From: CAIYRG01 sp965247505
GTDB taxonomy: Bacteria > Pseudomonadota > Alphaproteobacteria > Micropepsales > Micropepsaceae
DNA length: 64,000 nucleotides
NCBI GenBank assembly: GCA_965247505.1
Contig: OZ252020.1
Location: forward strand, 3,968,001-4,032,000
Direction of reading: 5' to 3'
The notes beneath the pieces are model-generated. The model had not been told where the DNA came from. It saw nothing but the letters and a program-made list of their open reading frames with translations, and searched no databases. The translations under genes were made by a program, and so were the position numbers. This document shows positions 43,337 to 52,225 of this stretch, piece after piece. The stretch's first letter is position 1. Each line of letters opens with the position of its first letter.

Positions 43337-45061
43337 CTACCTGACTTGAACTTTCACAATTTGTGAGGGCGGCCGATAGGACGGGATCCAAAGCGTTGGC
43401 CGCTCTGTTCCTTCTTCCACTGTTAAGTCGCGCATCACATAGAGGCTCGGCATCATAAATTCTGTCGCTTCGCCAGTCTCGATATCGATGCGGTGCAGGC
43501 GGTTGGCGTTGAAGTCGTTGGTCCACACCCAGCCATTTTCGTCGTCTACCGAAAGCGAGTAGGGCATGGCATAGGGGGCATCGAAAGCTTCGGTTCCCGG
43601 AATGAGCGGATATTCCTTGTTCTCACCAGTATCCGGATCGAAGCGAAGAACGCGTCCAGCATAGAAGAGTGCCGTCCAAAAATTATCTTCGGCATCGACC
43701 TCGCCGCGGCGAGGTCCAGAAGTTGGCGATGGCACTTCATAGGTCGAGTATTCTGCGGTCTGGGGCTTGTAGAGGCCGATCTGGTTTCCACGCCATATAT
43801 TCATGAAGGTTCGGCCTTGTGAATCCGTATCTATTCCGTAGTCGCCTTTATTCACCGCGATCGTGTGTTCGGTGAGTTCCCCGGTCGCGGTATCAATCTC
43901 TATAAGCACGCCGTCGTCGCCGGGGTGCCAAAGATGATTATTGGGATCGAGCCCGAACATGGAATTTCCGGAGGTGAAATGATCGAATTCTTCGGTGTTG
44001 GGATTGTAGCGAACCGTCGCGCCGCCCATGCCGATAATGACATTGCCTTGGCTGTCCATTGCAATATCGTGGGATCCTCCACCCGGATTACCGGCGCGAA
44101 CCTCACCCGCTGCCATGCCGGTTTCGCGTCCACCACCTGGTGGAATGGGATATGCCATTTCAATTGCCTCGCCGGTGTTTTTGTCCACTCTTCCCAAAGC
44201 ATTGGAAAAATGATCGGTGTAATAGGCATATTGATCGCCTACGACAACGTCATGTGGCCAAACATGGCGCGTATCGCCGCGCAGCATGTGGAGTTCAAAC
44301 TCCCCGCCGCGCGGTAGATCATATTCTGTTAGCACCATAGCTGTTGCTTCTTCGGAAGTCGGGCGCGGTCGCAATTCAAACGGGATTTCGCCCGTAGAGT
44401 CGGGCCCACGAATCGAAGTGAGGTATTCCGCAAGCGGTTTTACAAACCGCTTCTGGCCATAGGTATAGGATTCGAGGAAATCAACAGAAGTTCTTCTCGT
44501 GCTGGCCATGAGATGAATAATTTGCTCCCAGCCATCCTGGTCATATTCGAAGCGCAATGCGCGCTGCAGCGTGTGGCAATTGCTGCATTGGGCAAACAAC
44601 ATCTTCTGATGATCGGTACCGGGAAGCCCGGCCAAAATCTCCGACGCACTCGCGTCTTCGACGGAGGGTGTGCGCGGTACCAACGCAAAATCCGCCTGCA
44701 TGGGGATCTGATCGTTGAGGGGCACGGCGTCGCGGCTAACATGCTCAAAATCCGGAAGCTGAATGGAAACCGCATTCGATCCGGCGGTGAGATCCGACCA
44801 AGCGGGGAACGAATAGTTTCCATCTTGATTGCTATAGACCACCACGCTGAAATTTTTGCCCTCGCCGCGCGCGCGCACCGGAACCCCGACAAGCGCGCTG
44901 CCGTCTTCCGACGTGATATGGCCATATAGAAGCGTGCCTTCTTCGACACTGGTCATCGCCCCATTTGGCGAGCACCCAGAAGCAATTGCGACTAGGGCTA
45001 ACGCGGCGACAGCTTGCAGCGCTCCACGGCATTCGAATTTCGACATCGTGATGAATTCCAT
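43337..45061 (-). CDS. Heme-carrying Vgb-type beta-propeller lipoprotein 2
   Basis: 574 residues with the same plan as the protein at 18302: lipobox IASGC (Cys30), a carboxypeptidase regulatory-like domain (about 45-127), a CXXCH heme site CSNCH (159-163) and a Vgb-type propeller. Propeller repeats include GRVDKNTGEAIEMAYPIPPG, RFDPDTGENKEYPLIPG and RIDIETGEATEFMMPS. GAGAGG lies nine bases before the ATG. The following genes on the strand are a cytochrome and a Mo enzyme, which supports an electron-transfer or substrate-docking role. Function not established. Confidence 0.83.
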   Translation of the reverse strand: MEFITMSKFECRGALQAVAALALVAIASGCSPNGAMTSVEEGTLLYGHITSEDGSALVGVPVRARGEGKNFSVVVYSNQDGNYSFPAWSDLTAGSNAVSIQLPDFEHVSRDAVPLNDQIPMQADFALVPRTPSVEDASASEILAGLPGTDHQKMLFAQCSNCHTLQRALRFEYDQDGWEQIIHLMASTRRTSVDFLESYTYGQKRFVKPLAEYLTSIRGPDSTGEIPFELRPRPTSEEATAMVLTEYDLPRGGEFELHMLRGDTRHVWPHDVVVGDQYAYYTDHFSNALGRVDKNTGEAIEMAYPIPPGGGRETGMAAGEVRAGNPGGGSHDIAMDSQGNVIIGMGGATVRYNPNTEEFDHFTSGNSMFGLDPNNHLWHPGDDGVLIEIDTATGELTEHTIAVNKGDYGIDTDSQGRTFMNIWRGNQIGLYKPQTAEYSTYEVPSPTSGPRRGEVDAEDNFWTALFYAGRVLRFDPDTGENKEYPLIPGTEAFDAPYAMPYSLSVDDENGWVWTNDFNANRLHRIDIETGEATEFMMPSLYVMRDLTVEEGTERPTLWIPSYRPPSQIVKVQVR

Positions 45062-45335
45062 AACGCCAACCTCTCTACAGCGTTCAAAGGCGCCACCGGA
45101 TGCTCTGCATCTCTCGGGCGATCGCCGCATGCTACGCTTGAGGGCGATCTGCTTCAAGCAGCGTTTGAGCTGCAATCTTGGGAAAATTCCAGCTTTTTCT
45201 TAAGGGTTTCGACTGAAAACCGCGAATCGACATCTTGCCGTCGGCGTCATGGACCCTCTGCCGCTTCTAAAGGACGGGACAACAGCCAAACTGTCCTGAT
45301 CTTGATCTTAACAAGCAACGAAGTTGCGCCTCGCC

Positions 45336-45866
45336 TCAAATCCTCTCCGGGAAACGAATGATGAAATTGTCCCGGTTTGGCAGTCTCACCTCGGGCAGAG
45401 TGTCCTTGTCGATTGAATCGTTCTCGCCGATGAGCTCGTTCAGATAAAGCACATAGGCGGTAAGCGCGTAGACCTCCTCGGCGGGGAGCGTATTCGGCGC
45501 TGTTGGAGGCATGGCGCGGCGGATGAAGTCGAAGATCGTCGTCGCATAGGGCCAGAAATTGGCGATGCTCTTGCCACCATCCAAAGTTGCGCGCGGCCGG
45601 CCGGCATTGAGGGAGGCGGCGATACCGCCTTCGCCTTGAGCGCCGTGACAGGCCGAACATTTCTGCGCGAAGATCGGCGCGCCGAGTGCCGCCGTGCCGC
45701 TTCCCGCAGGCAATCCCGTGCCATCGGGCATAATTGTGATGTCCCAGGGAGCGATACCCGCCTCTGAGATCGGCTCGCCAAGGTTTGGGCCTTCGGCAGC
45801 AGAAGCTGCCGTAGCAAGTGCAAAGCCGAAAACGCCGAAGACAATCGCGAATCTATGCATAGACAT
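45336..45866 (-). CDS. Periplasmic c-type cytochrome, SoxD-like partner
   Basis: 176 residues with a Sec signal peptide (cleavage near ASA-AEG). One heme site CSACH (70-74) and a likely axial Met119 in RRAMPPTAP. It begins 14 bases inside the end of the SoxC-like gene, so the two are translationally linked. In SoxCD the cytochrome subunit carries two hemes in many species; here only one CXXCH is present, which resembles SorAB-type sulfite dehydrogenases. Confidence 0.88.
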   Translation of the reverse strand: MSMHRFAIVFGVFGFALATAASAAEGPNLGEPISEAGIAPWDITIMPDGTGLPAGSGTAALGAPIFAQKCSACHGAQGEGGIAASLNAGRPRATLDGGKSIANFWPYATTIFDFIRRAMPPTAPNTLPAEEVYALTAYVLYLNELIGENDSIDKDTLPEVRLPNRDNFIIRFPERI

Positions 45867-47175
45867 GGCGGACCTCCCCACTTGGATCGACGGCCCAGCT
45901 GGTGATGGAATTGAAATGTTGGCTTGGGAAGCCGAGCACGGATGGTGGTCTAGTCGTCTGGCCGCGCTGCGCAATGAAATTTTCGCGCGTCGGCTGCACC
46001 GCGCCGGATTCATCCCAGGCGCGGCTTTGAAAGATCGCCGGCTGTCCGTTCCAACGCCAAGGCATGGAAAAACGCGTAAAGGCTTTGGGCAAGACCGGCT
46101 CCTGCAGTGCGGCCTCGCCCCAGCTCATGCCCCCATCGGCGGAGACCATCACCTTGGTGATGCGGCCTGTGCCCGAATAGGCGATGCCGGTAATTTCGTA
46201 ATAGCCAGGCTCGTTCAGCGTCAAACCAGGCGAGGGTTCGGTGATGAAAGATTTTACCTCTTGCAAGAAGTAGAAACGGTAGGCCGTGCCGTCGGGAAGA
46301 ATTTGCGCGTAGGTTCGTGACTCGTAGTAGGTCATCGCCGGTTCTTCGGTGATGTGAAGGCGACGCAAATATTTGACGTTCATATTGCCTTCATAGCCGG
46401 GCAGCCACAGGCGCATGGGATAACCCTGTTCCGGCTGGATGCGCTCGCCATTTTGGTAGAGCGCGATCATCGCGTCGTCCATGCCTTTGGCTATCGGTAC
46501 GCTGCGCGATAGATTCTTGGCGTCCGCGCCTTCCGCAACCATCCATTTCGCCTTCGGATCTACGCCTACTTCCTCCAGCAGAGTCGAGACCAGGACGCCT
46601 GTCCATTCGGCGCAGGAAACAAGACCGTGCAAGGCCTGGACGTTTTCCTGGAGCGGCTCGTTTGAGAACAGCGGCGCCGAATTGCCTCCGCATTCGATAA
46701 AACCGACGCGCGAGACCATGGGATAGCGCGCGAGCGCATCCATTGTGAACACCAGCGGTTGTCTCACCATGCCATGGATTACAAGTTTGTGTTCATTGGG
46801 ATCGATGTCGGGCACGCCGGAATGGCAGATCGAGAAGTGCAGGCCATTTGGCGTGGTGATACCCTTGAGCATGTGATGCGGCGTGCGCGCATGTCCGTTC
46901 CGAAATACGTTGTCGGGATTGGTCAATGTGCGCACGACATCGGATTCGAAGGGTGAGCGAGTCTGATAGGGGGCGATGACGCGGCCCCATTGATTACTTC
47001 CTGCGCCATCGACAAGCGGCTCGGCTGCCGCCCGCGTTAATGAGGCGCTCAGACCAGTCGCGGCCGCGCCCGCAAAGAGCGCGCCTTGCCCAAGCAGTGC
47101 GCGGCGATGCAGCAGCCCGTTGCCGGCAACGCTCTCCGGCTCTGAAATTTTCGTTTCCGTTGGATTTTTTGCCAT
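45853..47175 (-). CDS. soxC: SoxC-like sulfite dehydrogenase molybdopterin subunit
   Basis: 440 residues. A Tat-type signal (HRRALLGQGALFAGAAA) leads into a sulfite oxidase fold. The Mo-ligating Cys is Cys162 in GFIECGGNS. The segment SGVLVSTLLEEV-type helix follows (TGVLVSTLLEEVGVD), and the C-terminal dimerisation domain starts near GYYEITGIAYSGTGRI. SoxC acts as sulfane dehydrogenase with SoxD in the thiosulfate pathway, but no other sox genes are in the window. GGAGGG lies before the ATG. Cotranscribed with the cytochrome downstream. Confidence 0.9.
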   Translation of the reverse strand: MAKNPTETKISEPESVAGNGLLHRRALLGQGALFAGAAATGLSASLTRAAAEPLVDGAGSNQWGRVIAPYQTRSPFESDVVRTLTNPDNVFRNGHARTPHHMLKGITTPNGLHFSICHSGVPDIDPNEHKLVIHGMVRQPLVFTMDALARYPMVSRVGFIECGGNSAPLFSNEPLQENVQALHGLVSCAEWTGVLVSTLLEEVGVDPKAKWMVAEGADAKNLSRSVPIAKGMDDAMIALYQNGERIQPEQGYPMRLWLPGYEGNMNVKYLRRLHITEEPAMTYYESRTYAQILPDGTAYRFYFLQEVKSFITEPSPGLTLNEPGYYEITGIAYSGTGRITKVMVSADGGMSWGEAALQEPVLPKAFTRFSMPWRWNGQPAIFQSRAWDESGAVQPTRENFIAQRGQTTRPPSVLGFPSQHFNSITSWAVDPSGEVRHVYA

Positions 47176-47341
47176 CGTTCCCTCCTTCGACGACTCGAAA
47201 TTAGTTCCCCATATTGGTTTGTCCTGTCGCTAAGAGGGTAGCGTAGCCCCGAATGCGGGTCCTGAACACCATCTCTCCGATTATCCCATCTTTGGGAGTA
47301 AACCGGGCATCTTCGCCATCCTTGGGGGCACAATGGCCCAT

Positions 47342-48791
47342 GGGGATGTCCCGGTCGATGTTGAAAAGTTGAGGTAGGTGTCGCTCTCCTGGAGCCGTTA
47401 GGCTCCGGGTGCTGCAAACCCAAAAGGGAGAACGACACCATGGGAAATAATATCCGTAGTTCCAGCCGCCCGAAAGCCCTTGCCCCCTCGATTCCTATGC
47501 CGCCGCTGGCGGACGCGATGGACGCAGTCCATCTCAGCGTGGATCGGTTTTGTCTTCTGGCCGGGGTCGAGGCCTTGGCCGAGATGATGGAGGAGGACGC
47601 CACGACCGTGTGCGGGGCCCGACATCGCCGCCATGGGGACCGTCGAGGTTATCGCTGGGGCAGGACACATAGCGAGATCGGCTACCACGGCGGCAAAGTG
47701 AAGGTGGCCCGGCCACGGGTTCGTGACCGGGCGGGCAAAGAGGTGAGCTTGGAGAGTTGGCAGGCGCTACGCGATGGCAACCTGCTGCTCGAGTGGGCGC
47801 TCAACCTGATGGTGCTGAACGTGTCGACCCGCAAGTACCACCGCGCGGTCCGTCTGCCCGAGGGCGACCTGGCGAAAGCGCGTGGCGACGGCACCTCGAA
47901 GTCGGCCGTTTCCCGGCGCTTTGTGGCGCTGTCACGCAAGAAGATGAAGGCCTGGCTCGCCTCGGATCTCTCGGAACTCGACCTGCTAGTCATCCAGATC
48001 GACGGTCTGCATGTCGGCGACCATGTCCTGATGGCGGCGATCGGCGTCGATGGCAACGGCGACAAGCATGTCCTGGCCGTGGTCGAGGGGGCGACGGAGA
48101 ACACGGTCGTCGTCCAGGCCTTGATCGACAATCTCCTCGCCAGGGGGCTCGATCCGACACTGCCGCGGCTGTTCATCGTCGATGGCGCGAAGGCACTCAG
48201 CAAAGCGATCCGAAACACCTTCGGTGTGGCCGCCGCCATCCAGCGCTGCCAGGTCCACAAGGGCCGTAACATCATCGAGCGCCTGCCCCAACATTTGCAC
48301 GCGAGCGTCAAGAAGGCGCTCCGTCAGGCCTGGGACCAGGACGACGCAAACAAGGCCGAGCGGCTCTTGCGCAACCTGGTCCGGCGTCTGGAGCATGAGG
48401 AACCGGGCGTCTCGGGCAGCATCCTGGAGGGGCTGGAGGAGATCCTCACCGTCATCCGCCTCGGCCTACCGCACGCACTCCGGCGCTCGCTCGCCTGCAC
48501 CAACATCGTCGAGAACGCGCTCGGCACGGTGCGCCAGGTCACCCGCAACGTCAAACGCTGGAGACACGCCGAGATGGCGCTCAGATGGACCGCCGCCGGC
48601 CTGCTGGAGGCCCAGAAAACCTTCCGTCGCCTCAAGGCCTATCGCCAGCTGCCCATCCTCCGAAATGCTCTCCAGGAACACTTGAGAAAGGCTCAGGCCG
48701 ACAGTGCCATTGAAACCATCATGAAGGCAGCATAGCATCATCAACCCACGACGCCTGCCCCACGAATTTCAACAGAGATAGGGACATCGCC
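47342..48791 (+). mobile_element. IS256-family element copy C (1450 bp)
   Basis: Same ends and length as copy B. The 8-bp target duplication TGGCCCAT flanks it (47334-47341 and 48792-48799). It sits between the soxC upstream region and the symporter gene. Confidence 0.96.
47440..48735 (+). CDS. IS256-family transposase (copy C)
   Basis: 431 residues, intact, with the DDE landmarks seen in copy B (QIDGLHVGDH, FIVDGAKALS). It keeps Asp just before LLVIQIDG, where copy B has Asn. Capable in principle of mobilising all three copies. Confidence 0.96.
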   Translation: MGNNIRSSSRPKALAPSIPMPPLADAMDAVHLSVDRFCLLAGVEALAEMMEEDATTVCGARHRRHGDRRGYRWGRTHSEIGYHGGKVKVARPRVRDRAGKEVSLESWQALRDGNLLLEWALNLMVLNVSTRKYHRAVRLPEGDLAKARGDGTSKSAVSRRFVALSRKKMKAWLASDLSELDLLVIQIDGLHVGDHVLMAAIGVDGNGDKHVLAVVEGATENTVVVQALIDNLLARGLDPTLPRLFIVDGAKALSKAIRNTFGVAAAIQRCQVHKGRNIIERLPQHLHASVKKALRQAWDQDDANKAERLLRNLVRRLEHEEPGVSGSILEGLEEILTVIRLGLPHALRRSLACTNIVENALGTVRQVTRNVKRWRHAEMALRWTAAGLLEAQKTFRRLKAYRQLPILRNALQEHLRKAQADSAIETIMKAA

Positions 48792-48857
48792 TGGCCCATT
48801 GGTAAGCGATCTATTGTCGAGAATGCTTGAGCAGATTCCATCGAGTAGCCTAAGCTC

Positions 48858-50282
48858 ATGCCTATGAGTCTAGAAAGTTTCTCCGCTTTGCTGGATAGCA
48901 TTATTGGCTTTGTCTGGGGCCCGGCTATGCTGGCCTTGCTGCTCGGCACGGGCCTCTATTTGACCCTTGGCATGCGCTTCATGCCGATGAGGCGCATCGG
49001 CATTGCATTTCGTCTTCTGTTCAAAAGCCGAAGCGTAAAATCCAGTGAACCGGGCGAAATAACGCCGTTCCAATCTCTGATGACTGCGCTTTCGGCGACG
49101 GTTGGCACTGGCAACATTGCGGGCGTTGGGACCGCAATCGCGCTGGGCGGACCTGGCGCGGTGTTCTGGATGTGGATCACCGCGCTTGTCGGCATGGCAA
49201 CGAAATATGCGGAAGCCGTTCTTGCCGTCAAATATCGCGAGACCGATGAACGAGGACGCTATGTCGGCGGCCCCATGTATTACATCAAAAACGGCCTCGG
49301 AAAGAATTGGGCGTGGCTGGGTTGGTTGTTTGCGCTTTTCGCAATGATAGCCGGATTTGGCATTGGCAATGCCGTTCAATCTAATTCAGTTGCTGCGGTG
49401 GTTAGTGCCAATCTCGGTACCCCAAACTGGGTGACCGGTCTGGTCATGGCCGGCCTAACCTTTATGGTCATTATAGGCGGCGTCAAACGCATCGCGCGTG
49501 TGGCCGAAATTATCGTGCCCTTCATGGCCATCGCCTATATCGGCTGCGGGTTGCTGATTTTGTTTCTCAATATTACCGATGTTCCCGAAGGGCTTCTTTT
49601 CATCGTGCGAAATGCGTTCACCGATACTGCCGCCACAGGCGGATTCGCAGGGGCCGCTGTTTGGGCGGGATTACGCTTTGGCGTCGCACGCGGCATTTTT
49701 TCGAACGAGGCGGGCCTAGGTTCGGCTGCGATTGCCCATGCCGCCGCGCGCACGAACGACCCGGTCCGCCAAGGCCTGATTGCGATGCTGGGCACCTTCA
49801 TCGACACGCTCATCCTTTGCACCATTACCGCGCTGGTTATCGTGACGGCCCATGTTCCCGTTGAAATGGCGGACGGCTCGACCCAGATGCTCGCAGCTTG
49901 GGCATCGGGCGAAACCGGTGCAGCGCTTTCCGCGCTGGCTTTTGGCGCCGGTTTGCCGGTAGGCGGCGCCTGGATCGTGACCTTTGGGCTGATGCTCTTC
50001 GCCTTCACGACCATTTTGGGTTGGAGCTATTACGGCGAACGCTCAGCGGAATATCTCTTCGGCGCGCGCATCGTCATGCCCTACCGCTATGTTTGGGTGC
50101 TCTTCGTATTTATTGGCGCGAACGTCCAACTCAATCTCGTTTGGGCGGTTTCCGACATCATAAACGCGTTGATGGCGATCCCCAATTTGATTGCGCTGCT
50201 TCTGCTCTCCGGCACGGTGTTCGCGCTTACACGTGAATCACCTACCGCACATAAAGGGGAGTGGGTCTCCGCTCCGGCTTAA
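48858..50282 (+). CDS. Alanine/glycine:cation symporter (AGCS family)
   Basis: 474 residues with about 11 membrane helices. AGCS signatures are PFQSLMTALSATVGTGNIAGVGTAI (two stretches around residues 72-96), GGPMYYIKNGLG and FSNEAGLGSAAIAHAAA. Import of alanine, glycine or related amino acids with Na+ or H+. An alternative start is two codons downstream. IS256 copy C ends 66 bases upstream and may have separated it from its promoter. Confidence 0.92.
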   Translation: MPMSLESFSALLDSIIGFVWGPAMLALLLGTGLYLTLGMRFMPMRRIGIAFRLLFKSRSVKSSEPGEITPFQSLMTALSATVGTGNIAGVGTAIALGGPGAVFWMWITALVGMATKYAEAVLAVKYRETDERGRYVGGPMYYIKNGLGKNWAWLGWLFALFAMIAGFGIGNAVQSNSVAAVVSANLGTPNWVTGLVMAGLTFMVIIGGVKRIARVAEIIVPFMAIAYIGCGLLILFLNITDVPEGLLFIVRNAFTDTAATGGFAGAAVWAGLRFGVARGIFSNEAGLGSAAIAHAAARTNDPVRQGLIAMLGTFIDTLILCTITALVIVTAHVPVEMADGSTQMLAAWASGETGAALSALAFGAGLPVGGAWIVTFGLMLFAFTTILGWSYYGERSAEYLFGARIVMPYRYVWVLFVFIGANVQLNLVWAVSDIINALMAIPNLIALLLLSGTVFALTRESPTAHKGEWVSAPA

Positions 50283-50382
50283 CCTCGAGAACCTGAATTT
50301 CTATGCACGCGCGACCAGCATTTTTGTCTGCGGCGGTATATCCGCGTAGAGTTGAATTTGCGTGATGGAACCGGGTTGAGCC

Positions 50383-50934
50383 ATGCGATCAATTGTACGA
50401 TACGCCTTTGGCTGGCGCGTTCTGCACTGGGCGATAGCTGCATTGGTGCTGACGACGATTCCGATTGGTCTGACGATGGCCTCGCGTGCCGATGCAAATA
50501 TTTTCGATGCCGTGACGAATACACTTTACGCTGCGCACAAGACGATAGGCTTCACGGTTTTGCTCCTTATGCTTCTACGCATAGGGCTAAAGCTACGCAT
50601 TGGCGCTCCTGTTTATGAGGCGGCCATGCCACGGGGTTTGGCGATAGCCGCCAGATGCGTTCATCACCTCATATATGTTCTGTTGATCTTGACCCCGATA
50701 CTGGGATGGGCAGGCGTTACCGCCTATCCTGCGCTCACAATCGCCGGCAGTATTCGCCTGCCGCCGCTTCCCTTCGTGCCGCAAAGCGAAGCACTCGCAG
50801 AGCAATTGTTTACGGTGCATGGTTTTTTTGCGCTAACGCTTGCCGCGATCGTGATCGGTCACATCGCTGCGGCAATGAGGCATCTGGTCATCATGCGGGA
50901 TGGAATATTCCAGCGCATGTGGTTTGGTAAGTGA
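50383..50934 (+). CDS. Cytochrome b561 family protein
   Basis: 183 residues, four membrane helices and the di-heme His set: His in WRVLHWAIAAL, HKTIGFTVLLLMLLR, RCVHHLIYVLL and TVHGFFALTLAAIVIGHI. The family moves electrons between quinones and periplasmic acceptors such as superoxide or other oxidised substrates. It may serve periplasmic redox enzymes in this region; that link is by proximity only. Confidence 0.88.
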   Translation: MRSIVRYAFGWRVLHWAIAALVLTTIPIGLTMASRADANIFDAVTNTLYAAHKTIGFTVLLLMLLRIGLKLRIGAPVYEAAMPRGLAIAARCVHHLIYVLLILTPILGWAGVTAYPALTIAGSIRLPPLPFVPQSEALAEQLFTVHGFFALTLAAIVIGHIAAAMRHLVIMRDGIFQRMWFGK

Positions 50935-50967
50935 CCCGCACCGCACGACCCGGGCAATCGTTTGGCG

Positions 50968-50982
50968 CAGGTTTGAAACCTG
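50968..50982. promoter_or_regulatory. Perfect palindrome upstream of the TonB-like/DUF3313 gene
   Basis: CAGGTTT-G-AAACCTG, a 7+1+7 perfect inverted repeat in the 221-base gap after the cytochrome gene. It could be an operator for the next gene. No T-run follows. Confidence 0.3.
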
Positions 50983-51155
50983 ATTGGCACGGGCAACGCT
51001 TAAATGCGCCGGCCCAATGTCTAGCATTGGTGGGCAAAGCGGATCACCGTGAATCTAATTAATACGCATGCCTTTAACCCCCAGCGGAAATGACCAGTTG
51101 CCAGTTCGGCCCGGCGGTACTAGCGTTCACTCGATTAAATGACTGGAGTCTGGCG

Positions 51156-52124
51156 ATGATTAAACGCTTTTTGTTCGTCGGACTTATGTCTCTAATGACG
51201 ATGATTTGGTCGCCGGCATACTCCGCCGCACAACCAAACGCAGAAGACGCGACTCCGCGCCTGACGCTGCCTGTTGAGCCGGGCAACTATCCGGTAGATT
51301 CTCTTGTTGCCAATGAAGAGGGCCACGCCGTTCTCATCGCCACTATCGGGGCGGACGGGCAAATGTCGGACGCACGCATCGAACAGTCCAGTGGATATTC
51401 TAGGCTCGACGAAGCATCTATTACTCTTGCAAACGAAGCGCGCCTTTCAACACCACCCACAAATGCCGCGGGTGAACCGGTCAGCGTCGAGGTGTTTGTC
51501 GACATCGTCTGGGAGTTGCCGGCGGAACCCAGCGTTGCGGCCGGGAGCGCTGCCGGATCGACACAAGAGCAATTGCAGCTAGACCCTTCCAGTGATTTCG
51601 CTATTGCCTATTTTAAGCCAAGCGCTGATTTCACCAGATACGATAAGATCATTATTGATGGGCCAGAAGTTGCTTTTAGAGAAGGCTGGCGGCTGCAACA
51701 TGGTCAGGCCACGCTGAACGATATGGACCGGATCAGGCGGGAGTGCGCCGAATGGTTTCGAGAAACGTTCATTGCTGAGCTTCAAGATGAAGCTGGCTTT
51801 CAGTTTGTAGATGAAGCAGGTGAAGATGTTTTGTTGATCCGTGCAGGGATCGGCGAGTTAGACGTCATTGCGCCATTCCTCGCGAGTAACTTTGACCCTG
51901 GCTATTCGCTTGCTCAATCAGGAACTACGGCAACCTTGGTCTTGGAATTATTTGACTCTGTTCGTGGAGAAGTCCTTGCTCGGGTGTTCGACCGACAACA
52001 ATCGTCAAGCGCGAATTTTGATATGCAGGTCACACGATACGGCAACGAAAAGGACGCTAGGGATATATTTGGCGGCTGGGCCGAAATATTGCACGCTCGA
52101 CTGAGCGAGGGGCGCGTCAACTAG
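51156..52124 (+). CDS. Exported protein with TonB C-terminal-like and DUF3313-like domains
   Basis: 322 residues. A signal peptide (cleavage near YSA-AQP) is followed by a domain like the TonB C-terminus at about 40-120 (HAVLIATIGADGQMSDARIE, SSGYSRLDEASI, VFVDIVWEL). The second half (about 150-320) resembles DUF3313: YDKIIIDGPEVAF, FRETFIAELQ, VLLIRAGIGELDV. No membrane anchor or Pro-rich spacer is present, so it is not an energy-transducing TonB. GGAG precedes the ATG. Function unknown. Confidence 0.68.
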   Translation: MIKRFLFVGLMSLMTMIWSPAYSAAQPNAEDATPRLTLPVEPGNYPVDSLVANEEGHAVLIATIGADGQMSDARIEQSSGYSRLDEASITLANEARLSTPPTNAAGEPVSVEVFVDIVWELPAEPSVAAGSAAGSTQEQLQLDPSSDFAIAYFKPSADFTRYDKIIIDGPEVAFREGWRLQHGQATLNDMDRIRRECAEWFRETFIAELQDEAGFQFVDEAGEDVLLIRAGIGELDVIAPFLASNFDPGYSLAQSGTTATLVLELFDSVRGEVLARVFDRQQSSSANFDMQVTRYGNEKDARDIFGGWAEILHARLSEGRVN

Positions 52125-52225
52125 CGGCGTCTTTTCTCTTGCACTCTTTGGACCAAGCGCTTCCGTTTTTGATCCGCTATGGACATTGCTGCACTGCACA
52201 ATAATGTCCGCTTATGACTGCCGGC

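Noticed and set aside
45853..47175. Complete Sox thiosulfate oxidation system
   Set aside because: SoxXA, SoxYZ and SoxB are absent, so only the Mo enzyme and a cytochrome can be claimed.
47177..47341. 46-codon minus-strand frame starting at the IS256 copy C boundary
   Set aside because: The start codon falls in the target duplication, there is no ribosome site and no similarity that I recognise.
37997..48791. Composite transposon bounded by IS256 copies B and C
   Set aside because: Each IS has its own pair of 8-bp duplications and there is no shared duplication outside the pair, so the segment did not move as a unit in any visible way.
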